Shown piece after piece: positions 53,697 to 64,000 of a stretch of DNA of 64,000 nucleotides. Both the position numbers and the translations under genes were made by a program. The stretch lies in the NCBI RefSeq assembly GCF_963678635.1, contig NC_087066.1, positions 30,013,301-30,077,300 on the forward strand, read 5' to 3'. The notes beneath the pieces are model-generated. The model saw nothing but the letters and a program-made list of their open reading frames with translations, searched no databases and had not been told where the DNA came from. Each line of letters opens with the position of its first letter. Within the stretch, counting starts at the first letter, position 1. Source of the DNA: Symsagittifera roscoffensis. Its lineage: Eukaryota > Xenacoelomorpha > Acoela > Convolutidae.

Positions 53697-55357
53697 GAGA
53701 ATTTGAGCCTATTATTCCCAAAACTGGACAAGCGGTGTCTGCAAACGACCTCAAACTGAACCGATCTGCGCGTGTCGTTCTGCAACTAAATTACGACGAA
53801 ATCCGAGAAATTCATAAAAGACGCTACCTTTTACAGCCTATTGCCCTTGAACTGTTTTCGGCCGACGGAAGAAGTCTTCTGCTTGCATTCCCAGTATCGC
53901 TCGGGTACCAGAGTGACAGAAACAAAGCCTATCATAAACTGTTAACATTCTGTCCATCTTTAACCACATCAGCTGCTCAGAGCGTATCTGGACAGAAAGC
54001 GAGTACATCAGTCGAGGGATCATCAGGGCTGATTTCCTCATTAATTGGGGAGAAAAGTGTAACACAAAGATGGGAAAGAGGAGAGATTTCCAACTTCCAA
54101 TATTTGATGCACCTTAATACATTAGCAGGTCGCTCGTATAACGATTTGATGCAGTATCCGGTATTCCCGTGGATTCTTAAGGACTATGATTCAGATTCTT
54201 TGGATCTGGAGAATCCGAAGTCTTTTCGAGATCTCTCGAAGCCAATGGGCGCTCAGGATCCGGAACGTTTAGATTCATTTTTGAAGCGCTTCAAAGAATG
54301 GGAATCGGACAACCACTTTGACACGCCTCCTTATCATTATGGAACGCACTATAGCTCAGCTATGATAGTTTGCTCTTTTCTCGTAAGATTAGAGCCGTTC
54401 ACGTCAAATTTCCTTAGGCTCCAAGGCGGCCATTTTGACTTAGCAGATCGAATGTTCCATAGTATCAAAGATACTTGGTTATCAGCGTCCAAAAACAACA
54501 TGGCCGACGTGAAAGAATTGATTCCAGAGTTTTTCTACTTACCACAGTTTCTGAGAAACGAAAACAAATTTGACCTAGGTAGAAAGCAAAGTGGAGTTGT
54601 TCTCAATGACGCAGTTTTGCCAAAATGGGCCAAAGATTCGCCAGATGAATTTATTCGTATGCATCGCGAAGCTCTAGAAAGTGATTACGTCTCCTCTCAT
54701 TTGCATGAGTGGATCGATTTAATTTTTGGATACAAGCAACGTGGGCCAGCAGCCAAAGAAGCCTATAATTTATTCCACCATCTTTTCTACGAAGGAAATG
54801 TGGACATCTACAACATAAGTGATCCGCTTAAAAAGAATGCAGTAATTGGGTTCATTAATAACTTTGGCCAAATTCCAGAGCAGTTGTTTAAGAAGCCGCA
54901 TCCAGTTAGAAAAGCGTTTTTGGCGTGGTCAGTTGAGCGCCCATTTAGCACTGCGTATCCTTCAGCCAAAATATTTTACCACCAGCCTGACAATCTTCAA
55001 CCTAGTGTCCAGTTGGTGAAATCTCCTCATAGGGGATCTGTGGGTCAAATCAGAATCGGAGGTAGTGCCACGGATAAAGTTTTGAGTGTAGAACAGAATA
55101 GGTTGCTGGTGCCCAATCAAAATGGACGATTCGTCGCCTGGGGTTTCATCGACGGGTCAATCAGAATGGGAATGACCTCTGACCCAGACAAATTGGTCTC
55201 GATTTTTGAAGGCGTGGGGTCCAATTGTGACGTCATTACAGCGACGATGCCGAATGAGAAGTTCATGTTCACGGGTGGAAATAGTGGTGTGATTACTGCG
55301 TGGGGATTCAATGCGACTCCTGCTGATGAGAGCAAATCGTACCTTAAAGTTAACAAG
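53697..55357 (+). CDS. WDFY3: WDFY3 exon 20 of window (PH-like end, BEACH domain, first WD repeat)
   Basis: Residues 2693-3246, the largest exon. Order: PH-like strands (EIREIHKRRYLLQPIALELF), then a BEACH domain at about 54047-54904. Diagnostic BEACH blocks are RWERGEISNFQYLMHLNTLA, GRSYNDLMQYPVFPWIL, HYGTHYSSAMIV, GGHFDLADRMFHS, ELIPEFFYLP and HEWIDLIFGYKQ. WD40-type strands follow (SVEQNRLLVPNQNGRFVAWG, FMFTGGNSGVITAWG). In WDFY3 the PH-BEACH surface binds p62, and neighbouring WD repeats bind ATG5. The acceptor at 53696 gives the same spacing as human between DIE and EPIIP. An alternative TTCCTCAG at 53675 is also in frame and would add seven residues. Confidence 0.98.
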
Positions 55358-55541
55358 GTTAGGAATTTTTGTTGGGAACAAAAAATAAATAGCTAATATA
55401 TTAAAGATAAAAGCTCAAACTTTGAGGCGAAATATCCTGCTCTATAAAAAATGAATCAAACTGATCTTTTCGTTAAGATGCTTAACTTTTAAAGTTCTGA
55501 CTGGCATTTATTTACACAGCGAGCTAGCGAGTGTAGTGTTA

Positions 55542-57549
55542 TCTATACATTATTTAATTGGCGTTTCAAATGTTTAAGAAGTCCCTATTTTTATATGTTT
55601 AAGCTTTTTCAACGTACTAATTTTGCATGCTCAATGAAAGACTTTTTGCACGTTTGATATATATCGTATTTTGCGATGCGTACGAAATGTTTTCGATTTT
55701 CCAGGTTATGAATGCTAGGCCATTTGTAATACAGTAGCTATGATGCCAGCTTGGGAGTGCAGTGAAGTGTAGTCTGTATATGGGATTCTTCCATCTATGT
55801 CAGTCTATCTATACATTATTGAATTGGCACATATTTAAGAAGTCCTTATGTTGACCTGGTGAAAAGCCAATTTATTGCCAGGGTTAAAGTGTACACTGAA
55901 GTCGACGTCTCAAAATCTAAGCAGCGCGAATGATATTCTACGTTTTTCTATAATGAAGTTTTCATCCCTATGCTGGGGTTTTGCCAGGGTAGACTCAGGG
56001 ATTGCAAATCTGGCGTCCAAATATTACTGATTAAATTTTTTTGGTTTTCGAGATATGGCGGTTTTTATGTTTTTTTTAAAAAAAAAAAAACAAACGAAAC
56101 TTGAATTTCTTCTCAGAGCAGCTAATTTTTACCTTCAAATATAACATATCAAACGATTTTCGTTTCCGAGATATGGCGTTTTTTACGTTTTTTTTTAAAT
56201 TTGTTTTTCAGAAACTTCTAAGTTTCAAAAAAACTAATAGAACTTGAGATTCTCTACCGTATAGTGGGAAGTGGTCAAGGTCAATTGTAGGTTTGCAAAT
56301 CTGTCTTCTAAAATGACTGATCTTACCGCGATTTTTATGATTTTTTCAGTTTTTTCAAAAAGTTAGGTTAAAAAGCTAACAGAACATGAAAATTTCAATC
56401 TTATGTTGGGGTGCTGTCAGGGTACCATTGCCGGTTGCAAATCTGACCTTCGAGTGCAATTTTTATGATTTTTTCAATTTTTTTTCAAAAAGTTAGGTTA
56501 AAAAACTAACAGAACTTGAAATTGTCAACCTTATGTTGGGGTGCTGTCAGGGTACCATTGCTGGTTGCAAATCTGACCTTCGAGTGTGATTGTTCAAAAA
56601 AAAAATTCGAGATAAGGCGTTTTAATAATTTTTTTCAATTTATTTCAAAAATTTTGGTTAAGAAAAAACAAAAACCAAACAAACTCTCGAAATTCTCAAC
56701 CGTATAGTGATGTACTGTCTATGGTGGTGTGCTGGTGATGTGCTGTCAAACTTGAAGTTCTCAAACCTATGATGGTGTACACACACGGGTTGGAAATCTG
56801 GCCTTAAAATGTTACTGTTCAAATTTTTTTGGTAACCGATATATGGCGTTTAGTTATGGTTTTTTTCGTTTTTCAAAAAATATAGATATAAAAGAAACTC
56901 ACAAAACTGGAAATTGTCAACTCTGTGGTCAGATGTTGTCAGGGTACACTGTGGTGTCCCAGATTTGGCCTCCAGATATGACTGATTTTTCAAATTGCCA
57001 GACATGGCGTTTTCAGGTTCGCAAGTTTATGGTGAGGGTGCTTTCAAGGTACCTAGGGGGCTGCAAATCCGGTCCTCAAAATTGATTGCTCAAATGCTTT
57101 CGGCTTTGATAAAAAACTAACAAAACTTGAAATTTAACTTTTTTATGGGTTGCAGTCAGGTTACTCCTAGGGATTGCAATTTTGCTTCTATTTGAGCTTC
57201 TCAGTTTTAGGTCGGACAATTTCAATTAATTTTTCAGCTAATTTACTTATCTCATTCATGTTAGTTTTTGAACTTTTTAAAAAATATATATGAAAAGTGG
57301 AATTGCATGATGTTGGCCTTTTTAACGCCCTATTTTTGAGTTCAAAATTCAATTATTCGATGAAACTCTGTAGTTTTGGAGTTATTATTTTCTTGGTGAA
57401 AATAACTTTACCGTTGATTTCATAAACTGTTAAAAAATGAAATAGAAAACCTGATGGACTTAATATCGTGGTTTTGGTATATATATTAGAAAATTGTTTT
57501 CACCTCCAACAATCTATTTGAAGAACCATTGGTGCGAGGCAGGCGCTAG
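55542..57549 (+). mobile_element. Helitron family B, diverged copy
   Basis: Starts A|TCTATACATTATTTAATTGG, with GTTTAAGC-type 5' blocks, and ends ACCATTGGT hairpin, GCGAGGCAGGCG, CTAG before T (57546-57550). A second TCTATACATTATTGAATTGG at about 55809 marks an internal 5'-end duplication. The body has degenerate units with GGGGTGCTGTCAGGGTACCA, including an almost perfect tandem pair at about 56400-56590. Confidence 0.7.
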
Positions 57550-57615
57550 TATTACTAATCCACTTTTTCAAACCCAATTCGCAAATGAAAGTGCTTGTTA
57601 GAAACATTTGTTCTA

Positions 57616-59326
57616 TCTATTATATATTTAAATGCGGGCTTCACTATCTCGCCATGTTTAAGCTTTTTCAACGTATTATTTTTGCATGTTTAAGCTATAT
57701 CGTATATTGCAATGGTTAAGAATTTTTTCGATTTTCCGATTTGATTTTAATGGTTATTTTACCGAGTTTAAGTTAAGCAGCCCAATTAGGGGTTGCGAAT
57801 TTGGCCTCCAATTTTGAATGCCCGAATCATTTTAGTTAACGAGATAAGACGATTTTTGAGATTTTTTCAAAAATTTTCAGAAATTTCAAATAACAAAATA
57901 ATTTACAAAACTTGAAGTTCCCAACCCTGTAGTTGGGTGCTCTCGGAGTACTCTAAGGAGTTACAAATCTTGCCTCCAAATATGACTGTTCAAATCCTTG
58001 TAGTTCTCGAGATATGACGTTTTTTGTGATTTTTTCAAAAAATTTTCAGAAAACTTATATTAAATTTTTTTCCGCAAAATCTGAAATTCCCAACGCTGTA
58101 GTTGGGTCCTGTCAGAGTAATCTCAAAGATTGCGAATCTTGCCTCCAAATATGACTGCTCAAGTGTAGTTTTCGAGATATGACGTTTTTTGTGATTTTTT
58201 CAAAATTTTTCTGAAAACTTAAATTATTATTAGTTTTTAAAAATCTGAAATTCCCAACCCTTTAGTTAGGTCCTGTCAGAGTACTCTCAAGGATTGCAAA
58301 TCTTGCCTCCAAGTATGACTGCTCAATTCTATGTAGTTTTCGAGATATGACGTTTTTTGCGATTTTTTCAAAATTTTTCAGAAAACTTGAATTATTTCTA
58401 TTTTTTAAAAATCTGAAATTCCCAACCCTGTAGTTAGGTCCTTTCAAAGTACTCTCAAGGATTGCGAATCTTGCCTCCAAATATCACTGCTCAATTCTTT
58501 GTAGTTTTCGAGATATGACGTTTTTTGCGATTTTTTCAAAATTTTTCAGAAAACTTGAATTATTTCTATTCTCTAAAAATCTGAAATTCCCAACCCTGTA
58601 GTTAGGTCCTGTCAAAGTGCTCTCAAGGATTGCGAATCTTGCCTCCAAATATCACTGCTCAATTCTTTGTAGTTTTCGAGATGTGACGTTTTTTGTGATT
58701 TTTTCAAAATTTTTAGAAAGTTTAAATTAATTATTTTTCAAAATTTGAAATTCCCAACTCTATAGTTCGGTGTTGTCAGGGTACTCTAAAGAGTTGCAAA
58801 TCTTGCCACATGTGACTGCTAAACGCGACTGCTCAAATGCTTTTAGTTTCCGAGATGTGACGTTTTTCGATAGAGAAGAAACTTATCTACAAAGAAATTC
58901 AAAAAATTTGAAACTACTAACTTGATGAAGATACAACCTTATTGTCAGCGTACACCCAGGCGTCTCAAATCTTGTCTCTTAATATGAATGCTCAAATCTT
59001 TTTAGTTTCCGAGAAAAGACGTTTTTTTTTCGGGAATCTTAGGTTTAAAAAATTCACTAAATTTTGGGTTCCTAACCCTATAGTAGGGTGCTCTCAGGGA
59101 GTCTCAGTGGTTGCAAATCTGGCTTCCAAATTTCTCCAGAGGCCCATTAAGTTTTCGAGATGACGCTTTTAAAATGGGAATTAAAAAAAATTCAAAAGTT
59201 CGAAATTACCAAACCTGGGTGCAGTCAGAGTACACTAAAAGTTTGCAGATGTTGTTTCCAATATATGCGGTTTTTTTCATGAGTTGTCGAAAAATTTCGA
59301 AGCACCGAAGGTGCATTAATTGCTAG
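57616..59326 (+). mobile_element. Helitron family B, full-length copy with 167-bp tandem repeats
   Basis: Starts A|TCTATTATATATTTAAATG, ends hairpin GCACCGAAGGTGC, ATTAATTG, CTAG before T (59323-59327). Five successive unit starts (TTCCCAACCCTGTAGTTAGG and variants) lie at 57918, 58087, 58251, 58419 and 58587, with a sixth at 58751: a period of 164-169 bp. Each unit contains AATCTTGCCTCCAAATATGA and TTTTCGAGATATGACG. No Rep/helicase is encoded. Confidence 0.82.
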
Positions 59327-60368
59327 TCTATTTTATATTTGTGTCTAATGTTTGCCTTTTTCAAGCAACCAGGCACAAATGCAAGGACGCGAGACTCGTA
59401 TTATTCAGGTCGTCAGTACGATTTCCTTCATATCAAAACTTGCGACCAGTTCTAGACTGTTTTCCGTTGAAAATTTACAGAATTCGCATGTGAGAGGCTA
59501 GGTGCTAGGTATATTAAATTTAATTGCAATGAGTTTTTCGCAGAGGTAACGCCCATTTGGTTCAGAGGAAACGCCCATGCTTGGGACGACAAAAGTGTCA
59601 GGGTTTGAGATCGGGCGGGGTGTTTTTTGCAAACAAGAAAATTTCTGCTTTCTAAGAATTTGGTTTTACGACTATCGTATGTCTGCTTGTTTTTGTCTTC
59701 GTATCACGCAGGACGCAATTTTTTTTGAAAAGTTGAGCTGTTTTAAAATGCAATCCTAGATTTTTTTAGATTTTGTTTTCTTTTTTTTTTGCTTTAAACG
59801 TGTTTCTTTTGATTAAATGGTTCCGGCTTTTAGACGCCTAGGCGCCGCATATTTTGTCTTTTGAAGGGCAAAAATATATATATATATATATATTTTTTGT
59901 GTATAAGAATATTTTTTGTTGTGTGCTTCGGGGGACCAAACTTTAGTTTTCAAGTTTTTGGTAGCTCAATTTTAATGGCTAATTGGGCGTCTACACAAGT
60001 ATTGTCAGCTAAGTTACAGCTAAGATACTTTTAGTCTCAGTGCCATATTTACGCTGGCATTAGATTTCCTATATGGTTTCTTTCAAATTGAACTTTTTTG
60101 AGACAAACGTATGGCGTTTTTGGGGGATGTTTTTTATTCACTTTGTTTCGGCAGCACGCCATGCTATGTTTGCGTTGTAGCGCAAGTTTTGGGAAGCTTG
60201 GTTTTGCCTCTTAGTAAAAATATCAAACAAAGAAGTACTTAAATTGCTGTCAAATACAGTTATGCGATTGAATATTAGACTTGGTCATACGTGATGAAAA
60301 AATAGTTTGGTTTTCAGCCGAGTTTTCGCCGCTGATGATTTTAATGTGCTTTCTCCTCTGTGCTTTAG
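59327..60368 (+). other. End of intron 20 with tRNA-like relics
   Basis: Weak tRNA-like blocks at about 59365-59435 (GGACGCGAGACTCG) and 59545-59625 (GGTTCAGAGGAAACGCCC). A TA microsatellite lies near 59875-59892. A family D-like CGTTGTAGCGCAAGTTTTGG is at 60173-60192. No further exon is seen. Confidence 0.4.
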
Positions 60369-60548
60369 CAACTGTATGGTCACCATGCGCCCATCACCTG
60401 TCTGAGTAGTTCGTCCAACTACCACATAGTGCTGAGTGGGAGTAAGGACTGCACGGGGATAGTGTGGGATGTGAACACTCTGCAACTAGTGAGACAACTG
60501 CCTAACCACTTCCACCCAATCACCTGCTGCCACATCAACAACCTATCT
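60369..60548 (+). CDS. WDFY3: WDFY3 exon 21 of window (WD40 repeat)
   Basis: Residues 3247-3306. QLYGHHAPITCLSSSSNYHI then VLSGSKDCTGIVWDV is a canonical WD40 blade: GH dipeptide, S-G-S-K-D loop and I-V-W-D end (human SGSRDRTCIIWD). It continues with NHFHPITCCHINNLS, the next blade start. Phase 0 at both ends. Acceptor GCTTTAG at 60368, donor TCT|GTGAGT. Confidence 0.97.
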
Positions 60549-60833
60549 GTGAGTTCCGCAGACGCTCCATCAGGGCCAATAAATTACTCCTTGTTAAAAT
60601 TACAGGAGCCGAAAAATCTGAATTATTTGAGCCAAAATGAAACAAACAGCCAAAATTTGAGCCAAAATGAAACAAAATGAGTACGCATTTCATAAAGTGC
60701 AAAGATTAAGCTACTTAAAATATTCCTAGTGCTTGTTACAATAAGTGTGAATGAAGAGTATCTGAGATTTTAAAAAGTTTTTTTTGGTAAGGTTTGGCCA
60801 ATTATGTAAAGTTACGTTGTTGACTTTTGCCAG

Positions 60834-61175
60834 GGTGAACTGATCACGACTGCTGGGTGGTACCTCTACGTGTGGACCATCAACTGCGAACCCATTGCAT
60901 TCATCAACACAGCTGTCACCAGCAGCCAACAGACCTACATGTCCCACCTCACACTCCCCCAACCCACGACGCCATCTGTGCGCAACTCCACATTCGCCAG
61001 TGGGACGATCAACAATTCAACCGGGATGACAGGCAGTGTAAATATGACTGCAGCAGCCGCTAGTTTCGGAGGAGGAGCATCTACTGGAGGCATAACCTGT
61101 CTCGCGGCTAGCGAGCTGAATGAATGGAATAGTGACAATGTCATTCTAACGGGGTCAGCGGACGGAGTTGTGAGG
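60834..61175 (+). CDS. WDFY3: WDFY3 exon 22 of window (WD40 repeats with insert)
   Basis: Residues 3307-3420. GELITTAGWYLYVWTINCEP matches human GDIVSCAGTYIHVWSINGNP, and SELNEWNSDNVILTGSADGV matches SEMNEWDTQNVIVTGHSDGV. Between these blades is a Thr/Asn/Ala/Gly-rich insert of about 45-50 residues that human WDFY3 lacks. Acceptor TTTTGCCAG at 60833, donor GTGAGG|GTAAG. Confidence 0.97.
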
Positions 61176-61456
61176 GTAAGTTGCCCAATAGCTATTACTA
61201 AATCATACCGTTCGATTTATTGAAGAACATTCATTTCTCAGGTAAAAAAGATAAACATTGTGTTCACTATCTCGGAAAGACGTAGAATAGGTTTTGGATC
61301 CGGTTGTCATATTTAAACATTTTTTTAAGTTCAATTCAAAATGACTTGTTGACAAAGTTTTCATGTATATATATTTAAACAGCAAAGCCTAACTGGTACA
61401 TTATGTGCTATTTCTAAAAAACTGGTTCATTTGCTAGAGGGATTTGTTTTTTTTAG

Positions 61457-61660
61457 ATGTGGAGCATTGAGATGCGTCAAGTACCGTGCAATAGTCCATA
61501 CGACACGGTCAGTGCAGAGCACATAAGACAGACTAATGAATCAAACGGAGAAATAGTTGCCAGTACTGATGCCATTGATGGCCAGAGTGCCAGGGACAAC
61601 GGGAACCAAAGAAGTGCAATGGGAGTTCAAAAAAGATATTCTATTGACAGTCTAGAAGAG
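61457..61660 (+). CDS. WDFY3: WDFY3 exon 23 of window
   Basis: Residues 3421-3488. MWSIEM completes the WD blade begun in exon 22 (human RFWRMEF). The rest is a polar, probably disordered tail. Phase 0 on both sides. Acceptor TTTTTTAG at 61456, donor GAAGAG|GTAAAA. Confidence 0.93.
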
Positions 61661-61744
61661 GTAAAAACGTTCATGAATTTGATTGGGATTTCTAGGATCA
61701 TTTAATGTGATAACAATTTGACAACAAAGCTTTGGCAAGCAATT

Positions 61745-61805
61745 GGGGAGTAAATAGAGCCTCTGACTCTCGATGCGAAGGTTGGTAGTACGAGTTGAAC
61801 CCTGA
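61745..61805 (+). repeat. tRNA-like fragment in intron 23
   Basis: Contains GCCTCTGACTCTCGATGCGA and GTACGAGTTGAACCC, resembling anticodon and T-arm parts of a tRNA-derived repeat. It is too degenerate for a tRNA gene. Confidence 0.35.
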
Positions 61806-61888
61806 TTTCTGGTCATTACTTGCTAGTAACGCCACAGTTCTCAATTCCAGATGTTAAAGGTTTCATTTTACTGTTTCGTTTTTTTCAG

Positions 61889-62332
61889 GACGCCTTCGAT
61901 GCTGACGATACAAGCCAGTCGGCGATGTTCACTCCTTGTGATCCTGACATTAGCCCGTCTTCGGTGCCAAATAATGGCTTGGAACTAGACAACACCCTCT
62001 CAATGACATTAACTTCTGGAACCAATGTTGTTGACTCCTCCGGATACGCAGTTTCAGATCTAGAATCGCACTATTCGAGTACTAGAATACCGTTTTCGTC
62101 TACATCGACCCAGAGAAATTCTTCAGGAAGTACATACCAACAGGAACCGGGCTCAGAACCTCTGACCCCAGGAACTCCAGATCCGTTTCAGGAATCAAGT
62201 CATGCGAATACAGCCAATGCTGATCCGAATTGTGAGAGCACAGGCCCGAGTTTTCCCACAGATGCGTCGATGCAGTCATCTAGGATGAATTCTGAGACGT
62301 TCCACATTGTGAGCAGAAGTGATATAGGCGAG
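61889..62332 (+). CDS. WDFY3: WDFY3 exon 24 of window (Ser-rich tail with LIR-like motif)
   Basis: Residues 3489-3636. Acidic and Ser/Thr-rich sequence ending NSETFHIVSRSDIGE. The ETFHIV core fits the LC3-interacting pattern (acidic, aromatic, x, x, aliphatic). It falls where human WDFY3 has its GABARAP-binding DGFIFV motif. The first acceptor exon with MTLTSGTN..DLESHYSSTR has no other recognisable domain. Acceptor TTTTTCAG at 61888, donor GAG|GTGAGA in phase 0. The following exons (last WD repeats and FYVE) are beyond the window. Confidence 0.93.
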
Positions 62333-64000
62333 GTGAGAAAATGGAAGGGATAAATGAAGCGTACTCATTCCCAGTTTCTTGCAATAGGTACATAAAAAAA
62401 CTGGGAACCGTTTAAACTGAATTATTTTGAACAAGGGTGGAACTAGAGTTTGTTCGAGGGTTTTTTGTTTGATAAAATTGATTTTCCGAGCTTTTTCAAA
62501 ACAATATGAAAATAATAATAATGTAGTTCCAGAGGATCTATCAGTAGGCCTTAACAGTCCTGTCGAGAATAGTCCATTTGTATTATCGCACATATTCCAG
62601 TGTTATTTTGTTGAGCGAAGCTCTATTTTGCAGCTCAAGGCCGTTTTTTTTGCGTCTAGAACTTTCACGTGGTACCACTATTGCAGCCAAAGTTGGTCAG
62701 GTTGTGGTTAACCTGAAGCTAGAAGTCAAGTGAGAGCTCGTCCTCACACACTATCATTGCCATGGCATGGGATCGAATACACGATCTGATGATTTCAAAG
62801 TGAACGCCTTACCACTATGCTAAGTGCCTCTCTATTTCGCCGAAATGTTCTGCAGTGTAAGCAAATTTTGAAAAAAAAAACAGTCCAAAAATACCTTTGA
62901 ACCATTTTTACCTTTGAACCTTTGAAGGTTTTACCTTTGAACCATTTTGGCGCCCTACCATCTCAAAACTAACATATATTGGTGCAACTGAGCTTTTAGA
63001 AAAAAATTAGTAAGGAATTCGAATCAAAACCGCTTTTAGTCGGATTCCTGAGGTCCATTCCCTTTAATCTGCCCCTGATTTTATACAGCGTGTTATTTAT
63101 CGAACAATGCGTACATACGTTAATTAACAAGCGGTAAAGTTTGTGGAACAGACCAACGAAATGGACGTTTTTGAGAATGTTTGCTCTTAAAACATCCCGT
63201 TATTCAGAATTTAGGTTTTTTGGAGTCAATGAACGTAGTGAAGACTATTACATTGGTCGTGATGATTTTTTGTTTTTGTTTCTAGGAAAACTAAAATTGT
63301 TCCCGTTTAAACTTGATTTTTCGCGGTTGAACTTTTGATTTCTTTTGAAGTTCAGTTCTTTTCCTTTCCTAAAATGAAGGCAAATTCCACTATCAAACAG
63401 CAATCGTTATTCAAGCTCTTTTCTGAATTAGCTTTAAGTTATAGCCTACACCAAAGACACAATGGTAGCAGTTTGCCGTGCAAGTAGCCCAGAATGTTCC
63501 GACCGGAATCATAAAATAAAAGCTAAGTAGTTCAAAAAATTTGGTAACGTCACAAAAGATGCACTTGTTGCTGGAACAGTTTATATATTGTAGTAGCTTA
63601 TTTTTGAGTGTTCAATCACTAATCGTCTCACTTGTAATTTTCGATCCGTTAGGTCAAAACACGGAAAACCTTAGTCATAGTTCCTTCCCTTAATTTTGTG
63701 AAGCGGTCGGAATACAAAACTCGATTTTCTTTTTGCTGAAATAAGCGTAATCAGAACAAATTGTTTTAACATCTCGCACAGCAATAGGATCTTTTATTTA
63801 TATTTAACCATGCCACTAGCATGGTTTTTGTAATTTGGTACTAAATTTCTTGTCTCGTAAACAATTCTCTAATAAAATTCGCACGTGAGATTTCACGTGC
63901 TATAGGATAAATTCAAAGTTATTGACATTTCCTGCACGTCTAGTCAAGAAGTTACGCCTGTGCTTGAGCTTACAAAAGATCTGGGTTCGATTCCGGCAGG
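62333..64000 (+). other. Partial intron 24 with tRNA-like repeats
   Basis: A minus-strand tRNA-like block lies at 62745-62830: A-box-like TAGCATAGTGGTAAGGCG, B-box-like GTGTATTCGATCCC. A family D fragment is at 63230-63400. A perfect 8-bp hairpin AACCATGC/GCATGGTT is at about 63808-63828. A tRNA-like segment ends at the window edge (63935-64000, GGGTTCGATTCCGGC). No coding exon is seen. Confidence 0.5.

Larger units (their letters stand above)
3236..62332 (+). other. WDFY3: WDFY3 (Alfy / blue cheese) gene, partial at both ends
   Basis: Gene-level entry for the 24 coding exons listed separately. WDFY3 is a very large scaffold that links ubiquitinated or p62-bound cargo to the autophagy machinery. 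It has an N-terminal helical region, a ConA-like module, a PH-BEACH unit, WD40 repeats and a C-terminal FYVE finger that binds PI3P. All but the extreme N-terminus and the FYVE end are present here, in the expected order. Exon lengths sum to 10,910 nt, which is 2 nt of a split codon plus exactly 3636 codons, with no internal stop. That phase closure across 23 introns is the main support for the model. Residue numbers in the exon entries count from the first complete codon in the window. Human WDFY3 is about 3526 residues in full, so this ortholog is longer, mainly through Ser/Thr/Ala-rich inserts. Confidence 0.95.

Noticed and set aside
60139-60165. TTTCGGCAGCACG resembles the 5' end of U6 snRNA
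   Set aside because: No AGCATGGCCCC or later U6 blocks follow. The segment continues as a family D-like repeat end.

Overview
This is an AT-rich, intron- and transposon-dense metazoan genomic window. It is dominated by one very large gene on the + strand: the ortholog of WDFY3 (Alfy; Drosophila blue cheese), the BEACH / WD40 / FYVE scaffold of selective autophagy. I place 24 coding exons between 3236 and 62332. Every splice phase joins correctly from exon to exon, giving an uninterrupted reading frame of 3636 complete codons. The first exon or exons (protein N-terminus) lie upstream of the window. The last WD repeats and the FYVE finger lie downstream. The animal looks like an invertebrate with a repeat-rich genome, but I cannot name a phylum from what is visible.

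Layout. Exons 1-5 (3236-11946) encode the N-terminal ALFY helical region. Exons 6-7 (19584-23316) continue it, and exons 8-11 carry a concanavalin A/LamG-like module. Exons 12-17 encode the central helical region. Exons 18-19 encode the Ser/Thr-rich linker, PH-like domain and BEACH domain. Exons 20-24 encode WD40 repeats and a tail with a candidate LC3/GABARAP-interacting motif. One 43-codon exon (48615-48743) uses a GC-AG intron. Exons 7-12 are packed closely, whereas introns 4, 5, 12, 13 and the one before the WD exons are 5-13 kb and filled with repeats.

Genes inside introns. A U1 snRNA gene lies at 14600-14760 on the + strand, with a broken U1 3' fragment at about 19074-19107 on the - strand. 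An apparently intact, intronless AIG1/ADTRP-family (FAR-17a) membrane hydrolase gene lies on the - strand at 41666-42358. A second intronless - strand ORF of unknown function lies at 33689-34021. A FLYWCH zinc-finger ORF (7162-7452) is probably the remains of a MULE-type transposon.

Mobile DNA. I can define several families from their ends. (1) A Helitron family with A|TC...CTAG|T ends, a 3' hairpin and internal tandem repeats of about 160-168 bp. (2) A Helentron-like non-autonomous family with asymmetric terminal inverted repeats (GTTCCGAC/GTCGGAAC) and a 3' hairpin (CAGGGCTTCGCCCTG). (3) A hAT element with CAGGG termini, an 8-bp target duplication (CTCATGGT), BED-finger and DGWT remnants, and a giant inverted duplication across a 200-N gap. 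(4) Tc1/mariner-type palindromic MITEs with TA target sites. (5) Several smaller TIR MITEs and palindromes. (6) Interspersed repeats with tRNA-like cores embedded in them. Intron 5 is a stack of such elements inserted into each other.

Comparisons with known proteins and RNAs are from memory of the families. No alignment or database search was run.
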